A stretch of 64,000 nucleotides of DNA from G963677085 sp963677085 (lineage in GTDB: Bacteria; Planctomycetota; Planctomycetia; Pirellulales; Thermoguttaceae): NCBI GenBank assembly GCA_963677085.2, contig CAXXFH010000004.1, positions 3,596,001-3,660,000 of the forward strand, read 5' to 3'. The notes beneath the pieces were generated by a model, which saw nothing but the letters and a program-made list of their open reading frames with translations, was not told where the DNA came from and did no database searches. The stretch's first letter is position 1; every line of letters starts with the position of its first letter. The position numbers and the translations under genes were made by a program. Shown here one piece after another: positions 48,729 through 58,296 of the stretch.

Positions 48729-50984
48729 TCACGCGGTGGTTACTGCTGTCTTGTCCGTTTTGAACCGCGCGACCAAGCTTCGTAGCGATGAGGCCTGTGC
48801 GCCAAGTTCCTCGCTCGATGAGGCCATTTCCTCGCTGCCGGCGGCCGCTTGCTCGGTCACTTGGGCGATGCCTTGGATTGCCTCGGCCACTTGTCTGGCG
48901 TTGGTCGCCTGCTCGACGGTGGCACCGGCGATCTCGGCGATCTTGGAGACCGTTTCCTCGACGCCGTTGATGATCTCCTTCAGCGCTTGGCCCGTCTCAT
49001 CGCTCAATTGAGCGCCTTCTTGCACCCGATTGCTCGATTCCTTGATGAGCGAGGTAATCTCACCAGCGGCTTGGTTCGACCGTTCGGCCAGTTTGCGGAC
49101 CTCGTCAGCCACTACGGCGAAGCCCATGCCGTGTTCGCCGGCTCGTGCGGCCTCGATAGCGGCATTCAGTGCCAGCAAATTCGTCTGACTCGCAATCTCC
49201 GAGATGACTTGAATAATCTCGGCGATCTGGTCGGAACTGGTGCGAATTAATTCCATGGCCTCGATCGACTTTGTCACGGCGGCGCCGCCCTGTTCGGCCA
49301 AGACGTTCGTTTTCTTTGCCACCGCATCCGCTTCATGCGAGTTGTTCTTCACGCTTTCGATCGACGCGGTCAATTCTTCAACGGACGCACTGACTTCCTC
49401 GACGCTCGAACTTTGCGTTTGGGCACCTGACGCCAGCGATTGCGAGCTTTCGGAGATCACGCGAGAGCCCTCGTTGAACTGTTCGGCGCTTTCCGCGACT
49501 TGGCCGATGATTCCCGAAAGATCTTCCAGCATCTTTTTTATGCCGGCGGCCAGTTCGTCGATGGCTTCGCCGCCTTCGACAGCGACTTGCCGGGTCAGAT
49601 CGCCTTCGGACGCGGCGTTGACCACCTTGAGGAGGTTGTCGACCTTGTGGCGGAGTTCCTCGGCCTTCTGGCGTTCCTGTGCTGCCTGTTCCCGCTCCCT
49701 GGCGGCTTGTTCTTCCTGCCGCTTCCGCTCGGCTTCGGCTGCTTCACGCTCGCGTGCCGCTTCGGCCTCGCGACGCTGCTGCTCGGCCTCGGCCTGCTCC
49801 CGCTCCAATCGCTGGCGTTCCTCTTGCGCCTGCTTTTCGCGCTCGGCAGCCTCCTCGATCTCGTCGAAGGCCTTTTTCGTGGCCGCGATCGACTCGTTGA
49901 TGGCCTTGGCCATCAAGCCGATCTCGTCTTTGCTGTCAACGTTGCACGGCTTGCTGAAGTCCTGGTTCGACAGGGCGACAACGCTTTCCACGCATTTCCG
50001 AATCGGGCCGGTCAGTCCGCGGGTCAACACGAACGCCACGCCGATGATGAAAAACAACGCGGTCCCCACGGCGATTGCCGAAATCACGATTGCCTGCTGG
50101 TTCGCGGCCTGGAGCCTCGGTCCCATTTCATCCTGCTCGGATTTGATGGAGAGCTTGATATTCTCGACGGCGTCGGCCACTTTCGGACCGATCCTGTTCA
50201 GCGTGTTCTTGACTATATCGTTGCGACTGTTGGTCGTCGCCACGAGGTTACCGAACGTGTCGACGTAGTTCTTCTTCACTTCCACGATTTTCGCCAGAAG
50301 TTGTCGGCGTTGGGGGTTCTTCAGGCTCTCGTCCAACGTGGCGATTTCCTTCTCCATCTCGGCGAACTCTTGGTTGACGCGATCGACTTCGGCTTGGCCG
50401 TTGGTCTTGAAGAATTTGACGACATACAACCGCGCGAGCAGAAGGTGGCGCAAGGCGATGCCGGAATGGTAGGCGGCCGCCATGTCGTTATCTTCCTTGG
50501 CCGAAAGCATGATGGCCGTCAGATTCCTTTCCATCTCGGGGCCTTTGACGTTGAGTACGTCGTTGATGTACCGGTCGCAATCGCCTATGTACTTGACAAC
50601 TTGTTGAAAGCCTTCTTCGTAGTCTTTCACGTCTGTGGTGACTTCGCGGACCATCGTTGATCGCTGCGGATCCGTGATCGACTCGCGCGATTCCGTCAGA
50701 AACTCCTGCATCTTTTTCACGAACTCGTCGTACTCCCCGACTTCCTTCTGGTCGCCGCTGACGATGAAGTCCTTCACGTTCATGCGAACCATTAGCATGT
50801 TCGCCTGCAGCCGCCCCGCCAGATTCGCGTTGCGTGCCAACGAACGATACTGCGTGAATCCGTCGGAGGCGGAAAACAGCCCCCACAGCGCCACGGTCGA
50901 GCCGATACCGACCAGCGCCACCACCACTCCGAACGCCAGGGTAAACTTCCTTCCCAGCTTCAAGTTCTTCGCCCAAGTAAACAT
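48729..50984 (-). CDS. Methyl-accepting chemotaxis protein with HBM-like sensor
   Basis: 751 aa. TM1 about 12-34; a helical periplasmic sensor of about 265 residues, consistent with an HBM (bimodular helical) domain; TM2 about 300-322; HAMP. A long charged coiled coil follows (about 365-450), rich in EREQAEAEQQRREAEA-type repeats, then a second HAMP-like segment (VVNAASEGDLTRQVAVEGG). The signalling domain has the hairpin tip IASQTNLLALNAAIEAARAG. There is no C-terminal CheR-docking pentapeptide. The spacer would extend the receptor well into the cytoplasm. Cotranscribed with cheW. Confidence 0.93.
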   Translation of the reverse strand: MFTWAKNLKLGRKFTLAFGVVVALVGIGSTVALWGLFSASDGFTQYRSLARNANLAGRLQANMLMVRMNVKDFIVSGDQKEVGEYDEFVKKMQEFLTESRESITDPQRSTMVREVTTDVKDYEEGFQQVVKYIGDCDRYINDVLNVKGPEMERNLTAIMLSAKEDNDMAAAYHSGIALRHLLLARLYVVKFFKTNGQAEVDRVNQEFAEMEKEIATLDESLKNPQRRQLLAKIVEVKKNYVDTFGNLVATTNSRNDIVKNTLNRIGPKVADAVENIKLSIKSEQDEMGPRLQAANQQAIVISAIAVGTALFFIIGVAFVLTRGLTGPIRKCVESVVALSNQDFSKPCNVDSKDEIGLMAKAINESIAATKKAFDEIEEAAEREKQAQEERQRLEREQAEAEQQRREAEAAREREAAEAERKRQEEQAAREREQAAQERQKAEELRHKVDNLLKVVNAASEGDLTRQVAVEGGEAIDELAAGIKKMLEDLSGIIGQVAESAEQFNEGSRVISESSQSLASGAQTQSSSVEEVSASVEELTASIESVKNNSHEADAVAKKTNVLAEQGGAAVTKSIEAMELIRTSSDQIAEIIQVISEIASQTNLLALNAAIEAARAGEHGMGFAVVADEVRKLAERSNQAAGEITSLIKESSNRVQEGAQLSDETGQALKEIINGVEETVSKIAEIAGATVEQATNARQVAEAIQGIAQVTEQAAAGSEEMASSSEELGAQASSLRSLVARFKTDKTAVTTA

Positions 50985-51673
50985 TTCACAGCTCCCTTTC
51001 TAGTGCTCCCAAAACATGACGCTTACAGCCCAGTGAGAAATCGTCTCTCGGCTGCCTCCAATCAACAGGATGGGGGGATGCGTCACTGGAGTGACTATAG
51101 CTCTCAGAAATCATCCTGGTGTGACGTGATTGTGCCATTCTGGAGGAGTTTTTTGGCAGGCAGGCCACGCTTGAGGTGTTTGGGACGGTCGAAGCGTCGA
51201 GGGTCTTTGTGACAAGGCAGCTTTCGAGGCGGCAGGGTGGTGTGCGATTCTTCGGTGGGGGGGCTTTGGTGCTGGTTGGTGCATCGAGAGCCTTTTCTTT
51301 TGAACAATCGCCCAGTCGACGGTGTTTTTTATGCGTACTGGGGTGGGTGCCAGGCATCAAGAGCCGACGTGGATTCCTTTGCGGAGTCGCCGGTTCAGCC
51401 GTTCAGGGATACTCTTGCTTTCGAGGCAACACTGATGTTTTTTGGGGCATGTCCTTACGAGTGGCAAACTCGATTGCGGAAAACCATCGCTAAAGACCGC
51501 CGTTTTACACTGGCTGACGAACCGCCAGCGCCCTCCGAACGTTCCGTGCGCGGGGCTTTCGGCCGCCGGGATGGTGGCGTAAAATACATGTTTTTGCCTC
51601 TGCGCGGCGGACTTTGCCGCGACGGTGTTCTGCGTAGCGGGGGCGGCAAGAAACGGCGACGGTGGTGACTGCG
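50985..51673. other. Gene-free region MCP / tmk
   Basis: Nearly 700 bases with no credible gene. A decayed GTGCCACTGGC-family repeat is visible at 51507-51533. Reading frames here lack family resemblance and good starts. Confidence 0.4.
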
Positions 51674-52294
51674 ATGTTTCTTTCGATCGACGGTGGCGAC
51701 GGTACCGGGAAGTCGACCCAGATTGAACTGGTCTGCCAATGGCTCGGCGAGCAGGGCCACGAGGTGGTGACGTGCCGCGACCCGGGCAGTACTGAGTTGG
51801 GCGAGGCGGTTCGCGATTTGTTGCTGAATCGGCACGACCTGAGCATCCACCGCCGTAGCGAGATGTTGCTATACATGGCCGCCCGGGCGCAGATGGTCGA
51901 GCAGGTCATTCGTCCGGCACTCGAACAAGGCCGAACGGTGGTGGCCGACCGCTACCTGCTGGCCAACGTGGCTTACCAGGGCTATGGTGGCGAGTTGGAT
52001 GTGGACATGTTGTGGAAGGTGGGCCAAGTGGCCACGGCCGGGCTGATGCCCCACCTGACGATCGTGCTGGACGTGCCGCCCGAAGTGGCCGCCGCGCGTC
52101 TGTGTCGCGAGAAGGATCGGATGGAACTGCAAGGCGACGCCTTTCACGCCCGAGTGCGCGACGGCTTTCTGACCGAAGCCCGACGGCGCGACGACGTAGT
52201 GCTTGTCGACGCCAGCGGAGCGATCGACGAGGTTCAAGCGGCCATTCGTAATTGTTTGCACGATTATTGGGCGAAACAGAACGTTGTGCGGTGA
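51674..52294 (+). CDS. tmk: Thymidylate kinase
   Basis: 206 aa. P-loop FLSIDGGDGTGKSTQIE, then CRDPGSTELGEAVRDLLL and VVADRYLLANVAYQGYG (DR motif). It makes dTDP from dTMP. ATG at 51674 (MFLSIDGG) is the usual start; the GTG four codons earlier is less likely. It is followed 78 bases later by holB, the common tmk-holB pairing. Confidence 0.95.
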   Translation: MFLSIDGGDGTGKSTQIELVCQWLGEQGHEVVTCRDPGSTELGEAVRDLLLNRHDLSIHRRSEMLLYMAARAQMVEQVIRPALEQGRTVVADRYLLANVAYQGYGGELDVDMLWKVGQVATAGLMPHLTIVLDVPPEVAAARLCREKDRMELQGDAFHARVRDGFLTEARRRDDVVLVDASGAIDEVQAAIRNCLHDYWAKQNVVR

Positions 52295-52372
52295 TCGCAT
52301 GGCCGCTGAAGCGACCACGCCTCGTGGATTTGTTTTCCTAGTCCCTAGCCCCTGTCCCCTATTCCCTCGTTT

Positions 52373-53413
52373 ATGTCCTGGCACGGTATCGAAGCACACG
52401 ATGAGGTTGTCGAGCAGTTCCGCTGTGCGCTGGCGCGGGGGCGGTTGGCGAGCAGTTTCTTGTTCGTCGGACCGGCGGGCATCGGCAAGCGGCTGTTTGC
52501 GATGAAGTTGGCGCAAACGCTTCTCTGCGAGCAACACCCGGAATCGGCCATGGACCCGTGCGGCCGGTGTGCCGCGTGCCAGCAGGTCGAGGCCGGAACG
52601 CACCCGGATGTCGAGGTGGTCGTCCGACCGAAGGACAAGTCTTTCATCCCGTTGGATCTGCTGCTGGGCGACAAGGAGCACCGTGGGCGGGAGGGGCTTT
52701 GTCACACGATTTCCATGAAACCGTTTCGCGGCGGGCGCAAGGTGGCCGTGATCGATGATGCCGATTACCTGAATCCCGAGGGCGCAAACGCTTTGCTGAA
52801 AACGTTGGAGGAGCCGCCACCGCGGTCGGTGCTGGTGCTGATCGGCACCACGCCGGCCAAGCAGTTGCCCACGATTCGCTCACGGTGTCAGATGATCCGT
52901 TTTCGGCCCTTGCCCGAGGCCACCGTGGCGGAATTGTTGGTGGCGAAGTCGCTGGTCGACAATCCGGCCGATGCCGCCCGGCTGGCCCAGTTCAGCGAGG
53001 GTAGCCTGCAACGGGCCATCGAGTTGGCCGATCCCGAGCTGTGGGATTTTCGACGAGTGCTCTATCGAGGATTGGCCGAGAAATTGCTCGATGGCGTGGG
53101 CCTCGCCCGAACGGTGGCCAAGTTCGTCGACGGCGCGGGCAAGCAGGCCGCGGCACGTCGCGACCGGTTTCGCCAAGTCGTGGGGTTTGCCGCGGAATTT
53201 TACCGCCAAGTGTTACACGGCCTCAGTGGCGTGTTTCCCGAGGGCGACTCGGAGCTCAAGCAATACGTCGACCGTGCGTTGCATGCCGCGGTCGACGTCG
53301 AGCGGGTGGCCGCACGGCTTCAGCGCTGCCTGGATGCCGGCGAGCAGATCGACCGGAACGCCAATCAGTCGACGCTGATCGAGGCGTGGCTCAACGATCT
53401 TGCGGCCGCTTGA
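52373..53413 (+). CDS. holB: DNA polymerase III subunit delta'
   Basis: 346 aa clamp-loader ATPase. P-loop FVGPAGIGKRLFAMKLA, zinc module CGRCAACQQVEAGTHPD, Walker B-like VIDDADYLNPEGANALLKTL and sensor/finger TIRSRCQMIRF. The C-terminal collar domain is of normal length. It opens the sliding clamp with DnaX and HolA. ATG at 52373 starts at the conserved WHGIEAHDEVVEQF. Confidence 0.92.
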   Translation: MSWHGIEAHDEVVEQFRCALARGRLASSFLFVGPAGIGKRLFAMKLAQTLLCEQHPESAMDPCGRCAACQQVEAGTHPDVEVVVRPKDKSFIPLDLLLGDKEHRGREGLCHTISMKPFRGGRKVAVIDDADYLNPEGANALLKTLEEPPPRSVLVLIGTTPAKQLPTIRSRCQMIRFRPLPEATVAELLVAKSLVDNPADAARLAQFSEGSLQRAIELADPELWDFRRVLYRGLAEKLLDGVGLARTVAKFVDGAGKQAAARRDRFRQVVGFAAEFYRQVLHGLSGVFPEGDSELKQYVDRALHAAVDVERVAARLQRCLDAGEQIDRNANQSTLIEAWLNDLAAA

Positions 53414-53424
53414 CTGTCGTTGTG

Positions 53425-53841
<417 letters not shown>

Positions 53842-54036
53842 GGCGATACCTTTCGATCGGGCCAGGAGAATCGCTCAGTTTAGCTGTTTGCCAAGCGGCC
53901 GTGAACCGATAGCCCACCAGATACGTATTCTTCGGAAGACGCCGCCAGGGCTAGACCGAACCGGTAGAATTTGTCGTTTGGAGGGCTTCGTTGCCCGGTG
54001 TGCGAACGGCAGAATGCTGGAAAAGGTGAACCCGGA

Positions 54037-54240
54037 ATGGCTTGTCGGCATCTAAAAGAGTTGTACGACGTGTGTCAGCGGCATGGGCTGAAGCTCAGTA
54101 GCAGCGAACTGATCCGCGTGAGTTGCCCTCAATGTGACGAGGAGGAGACGTGTCCTTCGGTGTTGGCCGACGAATATGCGTCGCGGCACCACGAGGACGA
54201 CGAGTCGTACCCTACCGCCGTCGATCCGGGTTCGGCGTAG
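54037..54240 (+). CDS. Small Cys-rich protein
   Basis: 67 aa from ATG 54037: MACRHLKELYDVCQRHGLKL, then VSCPQCDEEETCPSVL. The Cys pattern (C-x2-C, plus C near both ends) suggests one zinc site. The start has GGTGAACCCGG upstream; a longer frame from 53971 lacks one. The function is not recognised. Confidence 0.6.
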   Translation: MACRHLKELYDVCQRHGLKLSSSELIRVSCPQCDEEETCPSVLADEYASRHHEDDESYPTAVDPGSA

Positions 54241-54595
54241 ATTTCCTTGGTGGTGGGGGGGGTCGATGGGGGGCTTCGACTCCCGTTTGTTGACGAGCTT
54301 GTTAAGATAGTGGGCCTTTGCCGAGAAATTGGGCAGGGGTTGCCAATAACAAGAGGTTTTTTTTGCCAGGAGACTTGACGGATGGGCAGAGAGGTGGATA
54401 ATGGATTGAACGTTGTCGCATGCGCCGTTCTATTCATTCGGATTTGATTTCTACCCGCCGCATCCGGAATCTTAGGCGCGTGAGCGAGAGTTGTTCCGGC
54501 TGCCGTCTTCGGCCCCCGCTTTTGTCTTTCTTCCGGCTTGTTGTATGGGTCGGTATTGTACGTGAGTTTTTTGTTTGACGGAGTTTTGAACTGAA
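54241..54595. other. Gene-free spacer
   Basis: No gene or RNA was recognised in these 355 bases, which include G-rich and T-rich runs. Confidence 0.35.
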
Positions 54596-54811
54596 ATGCG
54601 GAACGTGTTTGAAGCAATTTTGGAGTGTGGTCACGACGAGGATTTTGTCCCCCAGCAGAACGAGCAGTTCTCGGCGACGGAGGCCCCGGCTGGTTCGCGC
54701 GAAAAGCTCGATGTGCTGGCACAGCGTGTGATGCATGGGCATCCCCTCTGGCACGACGAAGATCGCTCCGACTACAGTGGCTTGACCGGCGCGGTGCGCC
54801 CGCGTGGCTAG
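54596..54811 (+). CDS. Small conserved hypothetical protein
   Basis: 71 aa: MRNVFEAILECGHDEDFVPQ and then LDVLAQRVMHGHPLWHDEDR, YSGLTGAVRPRG. The pattern RV-x3-PLWH-x-DD/ED...GLTGA-RPR is one I associate with small proteins recurring in planctomycete genomes; function unknown. A GGAG lies 13 bases upstream of the ATG. Confidence 0.55.
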   Translation: MRNVFEAILECGHDEDFVPQQNEQFSATEAPAGSREKLDVLAQRVMHGHPLWHDEDRSDYSGLTGAVRPRG

Positions 54812-55633
54812 TAGGTAGGGTTCAGTCTCTCAGTGTGGGAGCGCAACGGCAGGAATTCGGGCCGTTTGGCGCGTTGATCTGAACTGGGAGAGGAAAGAAG
54901 AGGCACTTCTCGGCGGTACAGCTAGAGGCGGTTTCAAAACCCGGCTTCGGGTTCGTGCGTCCTCTGAACGAACGATCTCGGCACCAGTTTTGAAACGGCT
55001 TCTACACCGGCCAGCTTGAGACCGCGCGCCCCCTTGAAAAAGGCAAGCGTGATTTTCCCTTGGGATAAACACGCGGTGCACCACGGTTTCCTGTTAGGCT
55101 AGTGTCGATGTGAAAACGGCAAGGGCGGCAGTCCCTCGGTGGGACGGCCGCCCGCGATCGTTTGCCTTCCCGCCTTCCACCTGAACCTAGCCTGTGGCTG
55201 CGCAGGGGATCTACCGTAAGGCCGTCGATGGGCCTGTTGCGGTGTGTGATGCCTTGCAGGAGCGCGACGCTTGGCTGTTTCCGGTAGCCACCGTCCAAGA
55301 CGATGTTCTGGCGGTTGTGAATTTTGACTTCCCAGGCATCTCGGGGTCGTGAGCTAGCGATATGCGCGTTTGGCGTGTCTCGCATGCCCAGGGCCCCTGG
55401 TGCCTGGGTGCTTTCGCTCGGTTGGGTCGCCACGCGATGTGTTGCCGTGTGCCGTGCGGGGGTTGGTGTTTCTTTTGCGAACCCCGTTTTGGGCTGTTTG
55501 CGACACATCGCGCTGCGCGGTCGGGCATCGGCATCAATAAAGAGTTGTAGTGATCCTGGCAGGATCGCGTCGCTTTGGGGCTAGCCCAAAGGGTGGCGGC
55601 GGACTTCAATACTGCCCGGATCGGCAACGCTAT
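54812..55633. other. Gene-free region with hairpins
   Basis: About 820 bases without a credible gene. It contains an inverted repeat GTTTCAAAAC/GTTTTGAAAC (54931-54996) and the structured segment at 55117-55166. I could not match it to RNase P, SRP or 6S RNA. Confidence 0.4.
55117..55166. ncRNA. Possible structured RNA, unassigned
   Basis: GGGCGGC (55123-55129) pairs with GCCGCCC (55147-55153), inner TCCC/GGGA, and an outer GGCAA/TTGCC. There is no adjacent T-run. The strand is unknown. It may be a repeat element rather than a gene. Confidence 0.25.
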
Positions 55634-55822
55634 TTAGGTGCCGGCAATTGCCAGTGCCGGTTGGACTGGCAGTCGCGACTCTAATTCACCGCGGAGTACC
55701 ACGACGCTCGATGGAGCGTCGATTCCCAGTCGTACGCGGTCGCTTCCGACCCGCACGACGGTGACCACGATGGAATCGCCAAGTTTGATTCGTTCACTCT
55801 CTCGCCTGGAGAGCACCAGCAT
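55634..55822 (-). CDS. csrA: Carbon storage regulator
   Basis: 62 aa: MLVLSRRESERIKLGDSIVV, then VRVGSDRVRLGIDAPSSV and VLRGELESRL. CsrA dimers bind GGA-containing leaders and repress or stabilise mRNAs for motility, attachment and metabolism. AGGAGG lies six bases upstream of ATG 55822. The usual flagellar neighbours (fliW) are absent. Confidence 0.93.
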   Translation of the reverse strand: MLVLSRRESERIKLGDSIVVTVVRVGSDRVRLGIDAPSSVVVLRGELESRLPVQPALAIAGT

Positions 55823-56408
55823 AATAGACCTCCTTGTTTGGATGATGGTGTATATATGTATAGTATTCCGGCGAGGGAGCGTCAAGTCCTGTTGATCGCT
55901 CCCTTAGTAATTGCTGTGGGGTCAGTGTGAAACGCATGGTCCGGTGCCGTGCCATCGGTATCGAGTCTGGGCACGTTGCGTGTGCCGAAGGTGTGGGCGT
56001 GGGTGGGCAGTGGGGCCAATAGCGGATCGGTAGGGGCCCGCCGCATCGGCGAATGCAGCCGGCAGTTGTCTAACAGGGATGTCCAACAAGGAGTTCGTTC
56101 GGTGGGGTCGGGTTTCGTTGACCCTTGTCTATCTCCTGAACGGTGGACGACCGACGGGAGCCCGGCTTCAAAATGCTCTCGAATGGTCAACCGTTCAGTG
56201 AAAATGTAGACATCAAAAGGCAAGAGCTTAGTTCTCTGGGCAATAAGGCGAGCAATCGTGCGTCGCCTCGCAAGCTCAGGAGGTACTCGCTTTCCTCGGG
56301 TCGCTTCGTGAAAAAGTCCACGCGGTTTGAGGTGCGGAGACCGGCGTACATCGGGCAGAGGCGGTTGCGGATCGACCGGCAAATAATTCGCTGATCTGCC
56401 GGGCCGTC
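55823..56408. other. csrA upstream region
   Basis: Apart from the csrA promoter, no gene was recognised in these 586 bases; the minus-strand open frame 55882-56382 has no family resemblance. Confidence 0.4.
55857..55885 (-). promoter_or_regulatory. Sigma-70 type promoter of csrA
   Basis: TTGACG (55880-55885), 17-base spacer, TATACA (55857-55862) on the minus strand, with an AT-rich start region. The leader is about 30 bases. Confidence 0.6.
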
Positions 56409-56753
56409 CTATGCGGCCGCTCGTTCCAGACGCGGGGCCTCGGTCAACATGGTCTTTTGAAAGCGTTCACCACGCGAGCCGTAGAACAGGATCTGATTGT
56501 GATCGCTATCCCAGATGGCGGTGAACTTGGAAAGGCGGGGGCCATGCAAGCAGAAGTAGATGCCGCAGGGGCGACCGCTGCGAAACAGAACGCGTTCGGT
56601 TGTCTGGAACGCGCCGACCTGTAGTTCGTATTGGTTGCAAAGGGTTAAGTTGATGTATTCTCGCAATTGTTCGAAGTTGTTGATCTGCTGAAAACGGGTC
56701 AACATTCCTGGGGTAAACTCCTGAATATGCACGAAATTGCGTGGGATATGCAT
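56409..56753 (-). CDS. Conserved-looking hypothetical protein
   Basis: 114 aa: MHIPRNFVHIQEFTPGMLTR, LREYINLTLCNQYELQVGAF, CGIYFCLHGPRLSKFTAIWD and NQILFYGSRGERFQ. A compact alpha/beta protein without signal peptide. Family not recognised. ATG 56753 is preferred to 56792. Confidence 0.6.
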   Translation of the reverse strand: MHIPRNFVHIQEFTPGMLTRFQQINNFEQLREYINLTLCNQYELQVGAFQTTERVLFRSGRPCGIYFCLHGPRLSKFTAIWDSDHNQILFYGSRGERFQKTMLTEAPRLERAAA

Positions 56754-56913
56754 GTTCGTGCAGGTGGGGAAATGTGGGGTGTTTGCCGACAAATGATGCT
56801 ATCGGCAAAATAGGCACAATACTTCGCTGAAGAATCCGCGCGAAGAAAAGGCCGGGATGAGCGGTTAGGAGATCGCAGCAAGCAGTAACTGCCTTTGCGC
56901 AAAAGCCTAACGA

Positions 56914-56945
56914 CACGGCTCGCCACCGCAAGGTCGCGAGCCGTG
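56914..56945 (-). terminator. Hairpin downstream of the DUF6807 gene
   Basis: CACGGCTCGC pairs with GCGAGCCGTG. There is no strong T-run on the minus side; on the plus side ATAATTATTTT follows. Confidence 0.45.
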
Positions 56946-57002
56946 CATAATTATTTTGTGTTTTCCGGTATCGGAAAAACCGGAGAAGGCGACGTGACTT
57001 TC

Positions 57003-57980
57003 CTATTTTTCGGCCTTCGAGTAGGCCTCGTACGCTGCGGCCACCTTGCCTTGCTTCTCATCGCCGCGGTGGAGATAGACGCGGTATCGCAACGTGATCG
57101 AGTCGCCTTTGGCCAGCGTGTGGGAGCCGTCGAGATTCTTGTCGCCTTTGAAATCGTGCAAGCCGAAGGGGTTGGCGGCAAACAGCCCGTACGTGCGAAC
57201 GTGCCAATAGGTGGGGAACCGGAAGCTGCTCGGGTGGTTCATGATGGCAATGCCCACGGTTTCGTCGCCGGTCGGGCCATAGTAGTCAACCCAGGGGGAC
57301 TGTTTTCCCCATGTCTTTTTGTCGACGTCGCCATGGCTATTGACGATGTGCCCATCCTTCTTCGCGTCGACTTTCATGGGGCCGGCCACGCGCACTCCGA
57401 AGGTTCCCTCTTTCGTGTCGCCAAACTTCACAGGGCCTTCGGTTGCCTTGAGCGTGATGTCGAAGTCGATCCAACGTGCGTCACCTTTCGCGCCAAACGT
57501 CAATGTTCGCTCATCTTCGCACACCTTCTTGCCCTCGGGATCGAGCCAATCGTTGCGCGTGGTAATCACGGCCGCAGGGCCGCCGTGGACTTCGACGAAC
57601 TCGCGATGGCGGATCAGGCACTCCGGCCGGATCTTCTTGCCGAAGCTGTTGCTTTCGTGCCAGAAGCTAAAGCCGTTGACATCACCGTGGGTGAACCAGA
57701 GTGAGCGATGATGGGGGTGGTCTTTGTGTTCGGTGTCGTCGCCTTCGGTCATCGGATACGCCCGGGTAACGGGCTTGCCCGAGGGACCAATGATCGGCCA
57801 GACGATCGGCTTGTTGCCGCTTCGTGTGAGGTATTCGGCGAAGGGTTGGCCGTCGATCTTCACGACCACGCCGTCGTCGTTCTTCTCGGCGGTGATTTCG
57901 GCGCGAGCGTCGTTACTGAAAATGTTGCTGCCCAGCAAGATTGCGGCGACGGACAGAACGGACAGGAGGCGGACGATCAT
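57003..57980 (-). CDS. Secreted DUF6807 (PmoA-like) protein
   Basis: 325 aa. Signal peptide (LLSVLSVAAILLGSNIFSND). Family blocks KPIVWPIIGPSGKPVTRAYP, KDHPHHRSLWFTHGDVNGFS and DETVGIAIMNHPSSFRFPTY. These proteins, named PmoA in Pfam despite no relation to membrane methane monooxygenase subunits, are abundant in planctomycetes; the role is probably in sugar catabolism. Start at 57980 gives the signal peptide. Confidence 0.85.
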   Translation of the reverse strand: MIVRLLSVLSVAAILLGSNIFSNDARAEITAEKNDDGVVVKIDGQPFAEYLTRSGNKPIVWPIIGPSGKPVTRAYPMTEGDDTEHKDHPHHRSLWFTHGDVNGFSFWHESNSFGKKIRPECLIRHREFVEVHGGPAAVITTRNDWLDPEGKKVCEDERTLTFGAKGDARWIDFDITLKATEGPVKFGDTKEGTFGVRVAGPMKVDAKKDGHIVNSHGDVDKKTWGKQSPWVDYYGPTGDETVGIAIMNHPSSFRFPTYWHVRTYGLFAANPFGLHDFKGDKNLDGSHTLAKGDSITLRYRVYLHRGDEKQGKVAAAYEAYSKAEK

Positions 57981-58296
57981 CGTGGCAACTCCTAGGTGTG
58001 AGTTCGATGTGGCAGGGGAAGGGAAAACGTCCATGGCACGTACGCCAATTCTTCCCATGATAGATTGCCGATGGCCGGGATGCAAGAAACTGCCCGTAGG
58101 GCAAGGGGTTGCGCCTCTTCTTGAGGTCGGAAGTCGGAGGTCCGGAAGGCCAGGGCGGCGTCAACCTCAGAACGTCGGGTTGGGCGCCCTAGGCAGTTTG
58201 TCTGCCCTTGTGTTAACAGCGACTGGCAAGCTGCCCACGGCACCCGTCAATCAGGAGTGGACAAAGCACTAGACGACCCCGACTTCCGACCTCTGT

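Noticed and set aside
49440..50660. A 406-codon plus-strand open frame opposite the chemoreceptor.
   Set aside because: Shadow of the receptor's repetitive Glu/Ala/Arg codons; no motif and no ribosome site.
51237..51668. A 143-codon plus-strand frame before tmk.
   Set aside because: Poor start context, no recognisable domain, and it crosses a decayed interspersed repeat.
54891..55210. RNase P or SRP RNA in the gene-free stretch.
   Set aside because: GAGGAAAG occurs but is not followed by the expected conserved RNase P sequence, and no SRP tetraloop motif was found.
55882..56382. A 166-codon minus-strand frame upstream of csrA.
   Set aside because: It ends inside the csrA promoter, and its composition looks non-coding.
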